DNA of 64,000 nt, from positions 62,001-126,000 of the forward strand of contig NZ_FQWW01000001.1 of NCBI RefSeq assembly GCF_900129795.1. Reading direction: 5' to 3'. The notes under the pieces were generated by a model. That model saw only the letters and a program-made list of their open reading frames with translations. It ran no database searches and had not been told where the DNA came from. Shown here one piece after another: positions 53,385 to 62,247 of the stretch (its first letter is position 1; each line of letters begins with the position of its first letter). The DNA comes from Flavobacterium sp. CF108. Lineage in GTDB: Bacteria > Bacteroidota > Bacteroidia > Flavobacteriales > Flavobacteriaceae. The translations under genes were made by a program, and so were the position numbers.

Positions 53385-54149
53385 TCAGTCGTTTTTGGTA
53401 TTCATTTTTTTAATTGCCAAGATATCCATAAAACGATTGTCTTTATTTTTACTCAATTCTTTTGGCGTAACGCCAGAATATTTCTTGATTTCTTTGATAA
53501 AATGATTTTGATCTGTGAAGTTTTGATCGGGAAAAAGTATGCCTTCGCTGATAGGTTTAAACGAAGAACCAAAACGCAGAATATTGCAATAAGCCTTTAA
53601 CGAAATGCCAAATTGCTGATTAAAGTAACGATTAATCTGGCGACTGCTCCAAAACACGTTTTCAGATAGTTCCTTTACCGTTATAGATCCTTTTGAAGAA
53701 TAAATAAGCTCAAATAATTTTCTTTTTCGGTTGTCAATATCTGATGTTGTAATGCTGTTTATTATTTGGATTGCTTTACTGCAAAAATTCTCAAAAGTAT
53801 TCAAATCCTCAGCTTCAAATTGCCAAATTTCATCTGAAATAATTTTGTCGTCATTTAAAACATCTTTGATAGAATCTCCAAATAAATATTCGACAGCAAG
53901 CAATTTAAAACCAATAGAAAACATTTTTGTTCCAATGGGAATAATAATCTGACTCGGGATTGTATCTAACCCCCGAATCGTTTTTTCCCAATTAGTATTA
54001 TCTAAATTCATAACAGCCAAATCAACCATTCCGTTTGGTAAAATAGTCGACGGAATATCTTTTCCCGTATTGTTTTCAAGCATCCAAAAGCTGTGAACAA
54101 AATGCAAAATCGAATTATCCGGTAAAGCTGATTGAATTAGCAGGCTCAT
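53385..54149 (-). CDS. AraC-family regulator (DUF6597-type sensor domain)
   Basis: 254 residues. The N-terminal 90 (HFVHSFWMLENNTGKDIPST, PNGMVDLAVMN) resemble the DUF6597 sensor domain. The C-terminal HTH_18 (about 160-245) has SSRQINRYFNQQFGISLKAY and FTDQNHFIKEIKKYSGVTPKE. It lies 62 bp upstream of the Tet(X)-like gene, same strand, and is the natural candidate to control it. Confidence 0.88.
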   Translation of the reverse strand: MSLLIQSALPDNSILHFVHSFWMLENNTGKDIPSTILPNGMVDLAVMNLDNTNWEKTIRGLDTIPSQIIIPIGTKMFSIGFKLLAVEYLFGDSIKDVLNDDKIISDEIWQFEAEDLNTFENFCSKAIQIINSITTSDIDNRKRKLFELIYSSKGSITVKELSENVFWSSRQINRYFNQQFGISLKAYCNILRFGSSFKPISEGILFPDQNFTDQNHFIKEIKKYSGVTPKELSKNKDNRFMDILAIKKMNTKND

Positions 54150-54189
54150 TTATTAAATAATCAAGGTTGTACAAAATTAAATATTCAAA

Positions 54190-55152
54190 TTATAATACGG
54201 AGTATTTCTTAGGTTTCAAACCAATTTGCTGTTCAAAAACCCTTGAAAAATGACTGAGATTGGTAAAACCCAATTGATAACCAACTTCGGATACTGATAA
54301 ATGTTTTTCTTTTAAAAGTCTCGCGGCTTCCTGTATTCTCATATATTGGTAATATTCAAAAACACCTTTTCCAAAAGTCTGCTTAAATAATTTTCGAAGT
54401 TTAGGTTCGCTCATTCCGGCTTCTTTTGCTAATGAATTAATCTCTGGCGCTTTGTCTAAATTAGATTGCAAATGGTATTTTATGGCATAAATTGCCTTAA
54501 TATCTTTTATATGAATTCCGCTCGACGGCGTTTCTTCACGCTGTAATAACAAAGCAAAAATATGGCAAAGCAGTTCTTCGCATTTCAATTTATGGTAATG
54601 ATTCTCTAAACTTTCGGGAACACATTGATACAGCATTTCGCTTGCTGTTGTAATCATAGCGGGAGAAATTCCTATTTCGTAAGCAAAAGTATTTTTTGAT
54701 GAAAGTATGCTTGAAACTATGGGATGTTTTAGTTCTCCAAATCGTTCCTGCAAATATTCTCTTGATGCTGAAATGGTTATACTTCTAAAAAATGTATTCT
54801 GAGGCATTGCCATTACAGAAGAAACAGACTGCATACAAATGAAAACATTGGCTTGTTCCGGTAATAATTCTTTCTGTTGATGCATGGAAGAATCAAAAAT
54901 ACTGCTAAGAAAAAAAATCACATTTTCTTGTCCTTCAGGAATTTCATTTTTACGTTCGAGGACAATTTCTTCTTTTAAATAATAATTTCTAATCATCATT
55001 CGCAAGTCATTTCCCCATGTAAAACCAGTCATATAACCTTCGCCCAAATGCTCAGGAATATCAATAAAACGTCCGCGTACACGCGCTCCAATCGCATCTG
55101 CAAACTTCTGCATGATTCCGGAACCGTTTTTATCTACAACTTCAATTTTCAT
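54190..55152 (-). CDS. AraC-family regulator
   Basis: 320 residues. The N-terminal 215 form an effector domain of the kind seen in PchR-like or oprQ-like AraC proteins of Bacteroidota. The C-terminal double helix-turn-helix (about 225-318) has SLAKEAGMSEPKLRKLFKQT and GYQLGFTNLSHFSRVFEQQI. Divergent from the second flavin monooxygenase, 95 bp away, and followed after 40 bp by the other AraC gene. Confidence 0.9.
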   Translation of the reverse strand: MKIEVVDKNGSGIMQKFADAIGARVRGRFIDIPEHLGEGYMTGFTWGNDLRMMIRNYYLKEEIVLERKNEIPEGQENVIFFLSSIFDSSMHQQKELLPEQANVFICMQSVSSVMAMPQNTFFRSITISASREYLQERFGELKHPIVSSILSSKNTFAYEIGISPAMITTASEMLYQCVPESLENHYHKLKCEELLCHIFALLLQREETPSSGIHIKDIKAIYAIKYHLQSNLDKAPEINSLAKEAGMSEPKLRKLFKQTFGKGVFEYYQYMRIQEAARLLKEKHLSVSEVGYQLGFTNLSHFSRVFEQQIGLKPKKYSVL

Positions 55153-55247
55153 TTACGACTATTTTAATATCAGAAGTGGATATTTTATCTATAAAGATAC
55201 AGATAATTTTGTAATGAAAATTTAAACAAAGTAAAAACGATATAATT

Positions 55248-56411
55248 ATGTTACTAGATAATAAAAAGGTTGCCATTATTGGCGGCGGGCCAGGCGGATT
55301 AATGCTTGCCCGATTATTACAGGAAAAAGGCGTGAACGTAAAAGTGCATGAAAGAGACGAAAACCGAAATGTTCGCCAGCAAGGCTCGACGCTTGATTTA
55401 CATGAAGATACAGGTTTAAAAGCGATGCAGGAAGCCGGATTGATGGAAGAATTCAAAAAATACTATCGTCCGGGAGCAGATAAAATGCGAATTGCTGATA
55501 AAAATAGGAATGTGGTGCTTGATGATCATGGCAAAAAACCGGAAGAAGATTTCGGAAATGAACATTTTCGCCCGGAAATTGACCGCGGGCCTTTGCGAGA
55601 TTTATTGATTGCTTCTCTTAAAGAAGAAAATGTAGTTTGGAATTCTAAATTTACCCAAATGAAACCTTCAGGAACTGGCTGGGAAATTTATTTTGAAAAC
55701 GGAACAACCACTTATGCCGATTTTGTAATTGCTTCTGATGGAGCAAATTCACGTGTGAGAAAATATATTACAGATATTCAGCCTATATTTTCGGGCGTTA
55801 CGGCGGTTGAAATTAATATTTATGAGGCAGAAAAAAACACGCCAAATCTTTGGAAACTTGTAAACGACGGAAAACTTTTTGCATTAGAACAAGGAAAAAC
55901 ATTTTTGTGCAGTACAAAAGCCGATGGTACGCTTTCTATTTTAATTGGAATAAAAACTACAGAAGACTGGATAACAAATTCCGGAATTGATTTTAAAGAT
56001 AAAAATGCTGTGGCAGAATGGTTTAAAAAGGAATTTGCAACATGGAAAAAGGAATGGCAGGAAATTTTCGAAACCAATGAAATTTCAATAATTCCACGTC
56101 CGATGTATCATTTTCCTTTAGATCAGCAATGGAAACCTTTATCAAATCTTACTATGATTGGCGATGCCGCACATCGAATGCCGCCGTATGCAGGGGAAGG
56201 GGCTAATCAGGCTTTGGCAGATGCTTTAGAATTGTATAAAGTATTAACTTCTAATTTGTTTGTGAATATGGAAGATGCGGTTGGTTTCTTTGAAAAAAGA
56301 ATGTGCGCCCGTGCTTCTGAAATTACCGAAATCACACTACAGCAAACAGAATCCATGCACGATGAAAATAATCTGCAGCTTTTGCTGGATTTTTTTAATC
56401 AAGTTTACTAG
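55248..56411 (+). CDS. FAD-dependent monooxygenase, Tet(X)-related
   Basis: 387 residues. FAD motif VAIIGGGPGGLMLARLLQ at the start, STLDLHEDTGLKAM, DGANSRVRKYITD and GDAAHRMPPYAGEGANQAL near the C-terminal third. It belongs to the same PHBH-like group as the Tet(X)-like protein but is clearly more distant from Tet(X). Substrate unknown; an aromatic or polyketide compound is likely. Divergent from the PchR-type AraC gene, so probably its target. Confidence 0.88.
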   Translation: MLLDNKKVAIIGGGPGGLMLARLLQEKGVNVKVHERDENRNVRQQGSTLDLHEDTGLKAMQEAGLMEEFKKYYRPGADKMRIADKNRNVVLDDHGKKPEEDFGNEHFRPEIDRGPLRDLLIASLKEENVVWNSKFTQMKPSGTGWEIYFENGTTTYADFVIASDGANSRVRKYITDIQPIFSGVTAVEINIYEAEKNTPNLWKLVNDGKLFALEQGKTFLCSTKADGTLSILIGIKTTEDWITNSGIDFKDKNAVAEWFKKEFATWKKEWQEIFETNEISIIPRPMYHFPLDQQWKPLSNLTMIGDAAHRMPPYAGEGANQALADALELYKVLTSNLFVNMEDAVGFFEKRMCARASEITEITLQQTESMHDENNLQLLLDFFNQVY

Positions 56412-56419
56412 GTAGTTTT

Positions 56420-56570
56420 CAGTCGCAGTTTTTCAGTTTTGAAAACAGCTGTCAGGCTGAGCGAAGTCGAAGGGCTTTATACAAGACGAGGGCTTCGACT
56501 TCGCTCAGCCTGACAATCCATAAACTACGATTGCAAACTGCGACTGAATACTAAAAACTGAATACTGAAC
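56420..56570. repeat. Nested inverted repeat (GAGCGAAGTCGAAG)
   Basis: Inner arms GTCAGGCTGAGCGAAGTCGA (about 56450) and its complement, ending near 56515, enclose about 18 nt. Outer arms carry CAGTCGCAGTTTTTCAGTT and AAACTGCGACTGAATACT. It fills the space between convergent genes. The core is related to those at 11950 and 17870-17915. Confidence 0.75.
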
Positions 56571-56572
56571 AC

Positions 56573-56947
56573 TTAAACAACAGCTTTTCTGTCAAGCGGT
56601 CTAAAATACCATGATGTAATTGTTAAAACCAATAATAATGTTGGTCCGAAATACGCTATACCAGAATCTCCTACAGCAAAATGAGAGATAATAGCGCCGC
56701 TCATGGCAAAAAAGAATCCTGCATAAGCCCATTCTTTTAATAAAGGAAACTTCGGAATTAAAATAGCGATAACACCTAATATTTTCCAAACGCCAAGAAT
56801 AACCAAAAAGTAAAGCGGATAGCCTAAATGTGCCATCATGTCGGCTTCTTCTTTTATTTTTATAATTTGTACAATTCCGGTTGAAGTCATTCCTAATGCC
56901 AGCCAAATTGTGGCAATCCAATAAATAATTTTGTTTCTTTTGCTCAT
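56573..56947 (-). CDS. DoxX-like membrane protein
   Basis: 124 residues, four membrane helices (IIYWIATIWLALGMTS, YFLVILGVWKILGVIAIL, WAYAGFFFAMSGAIISHF, FGPTLLLVLTITSWYF). DoxX_2 type. Third gene of the ArsR, SRPBCC, DoxX operon, 6 bp after its neighbour. Function unknown; this trio is common in Bacteroidota. Confidence 0.85.
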   Translation of the reverse strand: MSKRNKIIYWIATIWLALGMTSTGIVQIIKIKEEADMMAHLGYPLYFLVILGVWKILGVIAILIPKFPLLKEWAYAGFFFAMSGAIISHFAVGDSGIAYFGPTLLLVLTITSWYFRPLDRKAVV

Positions 56948-56953
56948 AACGAT

Positions 56954-57421
56954 TTATTTAAGTTTGTTTACTATTTCCTGTAAGCGATTGTGTGCGAAAT
57001 TCATACCTTGTGCAAAAGGCAATTTCAATTGTTGATCTCTGTGTTCTACAGATTTGTAGATAATCTGTATGGTAAGTCTGCTTGTTTCACCTGTAAGTTC
57101 TTCAAACTCCAAAAATTCCAATTGAGGCGCAAAATTGGCATTGTCCATTTCAAAAGTTCTGGTGATTCTTTCATTTGGAACAAAATCATGAATCACACCA
57201 TTGGCACTAAATACAACATTTCCGCTGGGATCTTTGGTTTCAAACTGCCAGCCGCCATGCTGTTTATTTTCTAATTTTACCACTTTTGTTCCCATCCATT
57301 GTTCTACAATTTCAGGTTCTGCATAAGCTCTAAAAAGTAAATCAACCGGAAGATCAAATTCTCTTGTAATTACAATTTCCTGCTGGCCATTTTCGGCATT
57401 AATTTTTGTTTTGCGTTCCAT
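56954..57421 (-). CDS. SRPBCC (AHSA1-like) domain protein
   Basis: 155 residues: ITREFDLPVDLLFRAYAEPE, VEQWMGTKVVKLENKQHGGW and the closing AQGMNFAHNRLQEIVNKLK place it in the START-like AHSA1/polyketide-cyclase group, forming a deep hydrophobic ligand pocket. Probably cytoplasmic, ligand unknown. Only 3 bp separate it from the ArsR gene. Confidence 0.88.
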   Translation of the reverse strand: MERKTKINAENGQQEIVITREFDLPVDLLFRAYAEPEIVEQWMGTKVVKLENKQHGGWQFETKDPSGNVVFSANGVIHDFVPNERITRTFEMDNANFAPQLEFLEFEELTGETSRLTIQIIYKSVEHRDQQLKLPFAQGMNFAHNRLQEIVNKLK

Positions 57422-57424
57422 AAA

Positions 57425-57751
57425 TTAATCTTTTTTGGGTTTATAGTTTTTCATTATACTTTCTAACTTATTAAAACGATCGTCCCACATTTGGCGAAAA
57501 GGTTCAATAAAATCAGCAACTTCTTTTATTTTTTTCGGATTTATATAATAATAAATCTCGCGTCCGTTTTGTTTTTGGTCAAGCAGTTCACATTCCGTTA
57601 ATATTTTAATATGTTTCGAAATAGTCTGTCTTGACGAATCAAAATTTTCCGCTATAGTTCCCGGCGTCATCGCTTGTATGGCCACCAAATTTAAAATTGC
57701 TCTTCGCGTTGGATCGGCAATTGCCTGAAAAACATCTCTACGTATTTCCAT
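57425..57751 (-). CDS. ArsR-family transcriptional regulator
   Basis: 108 residues from ATG 57751 ([17 protein letters not shown]); the ATG at 57799 lies upstream of the promoter and is rejected. Winged helix with [30 protein letters not shown] and the wing [12 protein letters not shown]. No metal-binding Cys pairs, so it is the non-metal type often linked to SRPBCC proteins. Two operator palindromes at its promoter indicate autorepression. Confidence 0.9.
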   Translation of the reverse strand: MEIRRDVFQAIADPTRRAILNLVAIQAMTPGTIAENFDSSRQTISKHIKILTECELLDQKQNGREIYYYINPKKIKEVADFIEPFRQMWDDRFNKLESIMKNYKPKKD

Positions 57752-57754
57752 TAT

Positions 57755-57799
57755 GCAGTTATTTGACTGCAAATATAATGAAGTCATTTGACTGCGCAA
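57755..57799 (-). promoter_or_regulatory. ArsR operon promoter with two operator palindromes
   Basis: Minus-strand TTG (complement of 57797-57799), 19-nt spacer, TATATTTG (complement of 57770-57777). Palindrome AGTCA-TT-TGACT (57782-57793) lies between -33 and -7. GCAGT-N6-ACTGC (57755-57770) lies just after the -7 box. Both share ATTTGACTGC. A repressor bound here would block transcription. Confidence 0.75.
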
Positions 57800-57840
57800 T
57801 ATTTTTTTTGATTTTTTTGATTTTTTTTATTTAACCATGC

Positions 57841-57966
57841 GTTAAACTGGATTAAAATCCAGCCTTACAATATAAATCGAGCCGATGGCTCTTTATTCAA
57901 ACGATATAAGTTCCGAAGGAACGGTTCAGTTCATATTGCAGCAACGGATTTTAATCCGTTGAAACG
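57841..57966. repeat. REPIN-like palindromic element, copy 2
   Basis: Left arm with CTGGATTAAAATCCAG, right arm with ACGGATTTTAATCCGT; the two arms are less similar to each other than in copy 1. The inner hairpins GAGCC-gat-GGCTC and GTTCC-gaa-GGAAC are as in copy 1. Located between the ArsR promoter and the DUF2200 gene. Confidence 0.7.
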
Positions 57967-58046
57967 GTGCGTAATCATTTTACCATTTTTAATTAAACTG
58001 AATTCAAAATTTTTATAATTTTAAATTCAGAAAAAAAGAAGTAAAC

Positions 58047-58397
58047 ATGGATAACAGCAGAGTATTTCAATATTCATTTGCGAGTATTTATCGATTATAC
58101 AAGGAGAAAGTAGAGAAGAAAGGACGCACGGTAGAAGAAGTAGATACGGTTATACTTTGGCTTACGGGTTATAATGATAAACAATTTAGAGATCAAATCG
58201 AAAAGAAAGCAGATTTGCAGACTTTTTTTGCAGAAGCGCCAAACCTGAACCCAAATGCATCTAAAATTACAGGCGTAATCTGCGGTTACCGAATTGAAGA
58301 CATCGAAGATCCGCTAATGCAAAAGATTCGCTGCATGGATAAATTAGTAGATGAATTGGCGAAAGGAAGAAAAATGGAAAAAATCCTAAGAGAATAA
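58047..58397 (+). CDS. DUF2200 family protein
   Basis: 116 residues, matching DUF2200 from end to end (VFQYSFASIYRLYKEKVEKK, ILWLTGYND, ICGYRIEDIEDPLMQKIRCM). Small, soluble and charged; no function known. It stands alone with its own terminator. Confidence 0.88.
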   Translation: MDNSRVFQYSFASIYRLYKEKVEKKGRTVEEVDTVILWLTGYNDKQFRDQIEKKADLQTFFAEAPNLNPNASKITGVICGYRIEDIEDPLMQKIRCMDKLVDELAKGRKMEKILRE

Positions 58398-58401
58398 AAG
58401 C

Positions 58402-58433
58402 AAAAGCCGTTTGAGTAAATTAAAACGGCTTTT
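58402..58433. terminator. Terminator after DUF2200
   Basis: AAAAGCCGTTT (58402-58412) with AAACGGCTTTT (58423-58433), then ATTT. Confidence 0.8.
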
Positions 58434-58487
58434 TATTTAAAGCAACATTTGGAATTTGTTATTTCAAAAATTGGAATTTATTTTCTT

Positions 58488-60836
58488 TTACATTCCGTCA
58501 GGCAGCCTGTCAGCTTCATTTTTGCTTCTGTTAAAGCGATAAATAACATTAAGATTGATGTATCGTCCTTGCGATCTGGCTTCAGATTCTAAATAATAAT
58601 ATTGAGTTGTAATTTTTTCAGTCGTAATCTGCGAATTGAATAAATTGTTTATGTTTAAAGTTACCGACATTTTATCTCCAAGAAAATCTTTGCTTAAGCC
58701 TAAATTAGCGCTATACTGAGCCTCTGTAAGCGATTGAACACCTTGGTTTTTTCCTCGGTATCTAAAACTAAATTCTCCCGAAATAATTTTAGGAAACTTC
58801 ACTACAGATCTAAAGTTGGAAAGCCAGGTTTGATCTTCGGCATTATAATTTACATTTTCAAAAGTTCCCTGCTGTTTAAATTTGTAATAATTAAAATCTA
58901 AAGCCAGTCTAAGCCATTTTGTTGGATTATACGTTGTTGAAACTTCTGCGCCGTAACGATCCTCTGTATCAAGGTTTACAGGCGTGCTTACAAAATAATT
59001 TTCATCGGTACGTTTTACTATATATTCAAAATAATTGGTTGTATGCTTGTAATAAACAGACGGATTAATGCTGAATTTTCCCGGTTTTGTTAATAATGTG
59101 AACTCAAAAGAATTGGTAAACATTGGGTTTAAATCAGGATTTCCTACGGTCAAATTTCTTAAATCTGAAACTCCCGAAAACGGATTTAGCTGCCAGAACC
59201 TTGGTCTGTTGATACGTTTACTGTAGCTCAACTGCAAATCTGTTTTTTCGGTTAAATTGTAAACAAAATGCAGCGTAGGGAAGAGGTTAATGTAGTTTTT
59301 AGCATTGTTAAAAGTGTTTTTTGTATCCGCAATTTTTATATCAGACAATTCAGAACGCAGACCCAACTGGTAATTAAACTTTTTATATTTGCTTGAAAAC
59401 TGAAAATAAGCACTATATAAATTTTCATCATATTTCAATTTGTTGGTAAATTGTTCCTGTAATACATTGTCTAAAATGGTGTGATAATCACTTCTTAACG
59501 CACGCAGATCGCTTCTAATTCCCATTTCAATTTTAGAGTTTTCAGAAATTGGATCTACAAAATCTGATTTTATAAAAATATCATTACTGCTTTCAATATC
59601 TCTTGAATATAAATTAGAAACCGAAGCATTAAAAGGAAATGTTTTTTGCTGTGTAATGTATTGGTTTTCATCGTCGTTCCAAAAATCGTATTGCAAACTT
59701 GTGGTCCATTTTTTATCCTTTCTGTCAAACGTTTTTACATAATTTAATTCTAATGCATTGTAAATTTGAGGTTCTTTATACTTTTCAGATCTCAAAATAA
59801 TACTGTCCGTAACATTATTTGCATCAGCATAATTGTAATGGTAATGTATTTTGTTGTTATTGTTGTTCTTACTGCGGTAATAACTTCCTGTCAGCGTGTT
59901 TTTTGCATTGATATAATAATCCCCGCCAACGTACATATTATATACACCAATGCTTCTTTTCATATCATCATACTGATTTAAAATAGTCGTTGTACCGTTA
60001 TCAGTATTCGTTTGAAACTGTTTGTTGTAACCATAAATGTCTAAATAACGGTAACCTAAATTTCCAAAAAGATTCACTTTTTCTGTTTTATAACTCACAT
60101 TTGCATTTAAGTTATGTCTTGCAGGATTTCCAATTCCGGCCTGAAGCGAACCATTAAAGCCTTTCATGCTGTTCTTTTTCATAATAATATTAATGATTCC
60201 CGCACCGCCCTGCGCTTCATATGCCGAAGAAGGATTGGTAATAACTTCTACTTTTTCAATATTAGCTGCTGATATCTGCGATAAACCATTATTTGCCGTC
60301 AGCATAGAAGGTTTTCCGTTTATCAATACCGTAACACTGCTATTTCCTCTAAGGCTTACAACTCCTGCAATATCAACATTTACCGAAGGTACATTGTTTA
60401 AAATATCATTTGCAGATCCTCCGCTGGATAAAATATCTTTACCAACATTAAAGACTTTTTTATCAATTTTCATTTCTACCGCTGATTTTTCGGCAATAAC
60501 ATTTACTTCGTCTAATTGATTTATACTTTCTTCTAAAAGAATGTCTTTCATGACAATATCTTTATTCAATTGAATATTTTCTACCGTAAAAGGTTTATAT
60601 GACATATACGCAGCTTTCAGTTGATAATTTCCGGAATTGCTTTTTAAAATGTAATTTCCATCAGTATCTGTAACGGCTTCTTTTTTATTTTCTGAAGATG
60701 ATAATAAAAGCGTTACATAAGGTAATGCTTGTTTGGTTTTAGAATCTACTATTTTTCCTTTGATAGTAAATTGTGATGTTTGTGCTCCAGATGTGAAGCT
60801 GAATAGTAATACGATTAATAATGCGAACTGTTTCAT
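58488..60836 (-). CDS. TonB-receptor-like outer-membrane protein (OMP_b-brl_3)
   Basis: 782 residues. Signal peptide (MKQFALLIVLLFSFTSGAQ), a carboxypeptidase-regulatory-like beta domain (about 24-110; VDSKTKQALPYVTLLLSS), a plug domain (about 125-225; VTVLINGKPSMLTANNG, GGAGIINIIMKK) and a 22-strand-type barrel (about 230-782). The final residues NRSKNEADRLPDGM follow the last strand. Moves an unknown nutrient or peptide across the outer membrane. No SusD partner follows. Divergent from lytS/lytT. Confidence 0.88.
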   Translation of the reverse strand: MKQFALLIVLLFSFTSGAQTSQFTIKGKIVDSKTKQALPYVTLLLSSSENKKEAVTDTDGNYILKSNSGNYQLKAAYMSYKPFTVENIQLNKDIVMKDILLEESINQLDEVNVIAEKSAVEMKIDKKVFNVGKDILSSGGSANDILNNVPSVNVDIAGVVSLRGNSSVTVLINGKPSMLTANNGLSQISAANIEKVEVITNPSSAYEAQGGAGIINIIMKKNSMKGFNGSLQAGIGNPARHNLNANVSYKTEKVNLFGNLGYRYLDIYGYNKQFQTNTDNGTTTILNQYDDMKRSIGVYNMYVGGDYYINAKNTLTGSYYRSKNNNNNKIHYHYNYADANNVTDSIILRSEKYKEPQIYNALELNYVKTFDRKDKKWTTSLQYDFWNDDENQYITQQKTFPFNASVSNLYSRDIESSNDIFIKSDFVDPISENSKIEMGIRSDLRALRSDYHTILDNVLQEQFTNKLKYDENLYSAYFQFSSKYKKFNYQLGLRSELSDIKIADTKNTFNNAKNYINLFPTLHFVYNLTEKTDLQLSYSKRINRPRFWQLNPFSGVSDLRNLTVGNPDLNPMFTNSFEFTLLTKPGKFSINPSVYYKHTTNYFEYIVKRTDENYFVSTPVNLDTEDRYGAEVSTTYNPTKWLRLALDFNYYKFKQQGTFENVNYNAEDQTWLSNFRSVVKFPKIISGEFSFRYRGKNQGVQSLTEAQYSANLGLSKDFLGDKMSVTLNINNLFNSQITTEKITTQYYYLESEARSQGRYINLNVIYRFNRSKNEADRLPDGM

Positions 60837-61157
60837 TTTTTGATTGGTTTAGAATTTTAAGCAAAACTCTATTTTAATTTCACTCAAAATTTTCACGCAT
60901 GATATAAGGGCAATAATTGCCCATAAACAATCAAATAGAAACCATAAATCGTGTTTATAGCCAATTTTTATATGTTCGTATCTTTTTTTTACATGTTCAT
61001 CGACAACTATTTTGTCTTTCTAAATAAATGCTAACTTTGAAATAATACTTAAAGTTGCTAAGGTTCTGAGATACTAAGATTCTAAGCTTTTTAGAACAGA
61101 ATAATAGAGCTTTAGAAAAAATCTTAGAACCTTAGCAGCTCAGCAACTTAAAAAAAC
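60837..61157. repeat. Divergent intergenic region with a long inverted repeat
   Basis: At about 61050-61150, AAGTTGCTAAGGTTCTGAG and TACTAAGATTCTAAGC face CTTAGAACCTTAGCAGC and TCAGCAACTT, giving an imperfect hairpin close before the lytS ATG. The left half shows CGCATGATATAAGGGCAATA but no clear TAnnTTTG box for either gene. Confidence 0.55.
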
Positions 61158-62246
61158 ATGACACCATTCGAAAAAATTATAAATTTCTCTAAAGAACACA
61201 GAATTAGTACCCATATCATTTTTTGGGTATTCATTTTTATTATGTTCTTTAGTAAAAACACTTCTTCTGATCCGGAGGAATTAAAGGTTGATATAGCCTA
61301 CACGCTGTATTATGAGTTGTTTTCTATCATTGGGGCTTATTTTTTATCCTATAGAATTTTACCCCGCTTAATGATTACACAAAAGCATAATTGGGTTTGG
61401 GCAGAATTTGTTCTGGGAAGTTATGTGATTTCAGTTATTGCCAGAACAACAATGATTTATGGTTTAGAGCTTTATGTGCGAAAACCGCCTTTTAATCAGG
61501 AACCAATAATCGAAATCCTGACAGATTTACCCACTTTGTTTGGGGTTTATTTTTTACATATTCTTTCCTTATCAATATTTTTTATTTTTATAAAATTGAT
61601 AAAAGATCAGTATGTCATTCAGAAAAGATCTTTGCTGCTCGAAAAACAAAAGGCAGAAACCGAATTAAAAATTCTGAAAGCACAATTAAACCCGCATTTT
61701 TTGTTTAATACGCTTAATAATATTTATTCGCTTTCGATTGTAAATTCACCAATAACTTCAAAATCAATTGCTGTTTTATCTGAGATTTTAGATTGTATTT
61801 TATACCGATGCAGTGCGACTTATGTTCCTATTTCTCAGGAAATTTCCTTGCTTGAAAATTATATTACGCTCGAAAAACTGAGATATGACGAACATTTAAG
61901 CGTGGTATTTAATCATTCTATAGATCATAATAAATCTATTGCGCCTTTGATTTTGCTTTCGTTGGTCGAAAATGCTTTTAAACATGGAGCAGGAGAGGAC
62001 ACAGGAAGTTCTCCAAACATTCAAATTGATTTAAAACTGCAAAACGATCATTTTGAGTTTAAGATTGTAAACTCGATAAATAAAATTGACAGCGAATCTG
62101 GAAATGAAAAAATTGGATTAAATAATATTATACAGCAGCTTGATAAAATTTATCCAGAACATTATACTTTTGATGTTATTAAAACAGAAAAGGACTTTAC
62201 GGCTTATCTGCAAATTAATTTAGCAACCGAATATAATTTAGCTTAA
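61158..62246 (+). CDS. LytS/YehU-type sensor histidine kinase
   Basis: 362 residues. Four membrane helices in about 18-147, then a coiled linker and the His_kinase domain with phosphorylatable His180 (QLNPHFLFNTLNN) and N-box LVENAFKHG; Gly-rich NEKIGLNNI near the C-terminus. No periplasmic sensing domain of size, so the signal is probably read in the membrane. One base separates it from the response regulator. Confidence 0.92.
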   Translation: MTPFEKIINFSKEHRISTHIIFWVFIFIMFFSKNTSSDPEELKVDIAYTLYYELFSIIGAYFLSYRILPRLMITQKHNWVWAEFVLGSYVISVIARTTMIYGLELYVRKPPFNQEPIIEILTDLPTLFGVYFLHILSLSIFFIFIKLIKDQYVIQKRSLLLEKQKAETELKILKAQLNPHFLFNTLNNIYSLSIVNSPITSKSIAVLSEILDCILYRCSATYVPISQEISLLENYITLEKLRYDEHLSVVFNHSIDHNKSIAPLILLSLVENAFKHGAGEDTGSSPNIQIDLKLQNDHFEFKIVNSINKIDSESGNEKIGLNNIIQQLDKIYPEHYTFDVIKTEKDFTAYLQINLATEYNLA

Positions 62247-62247
62247 A

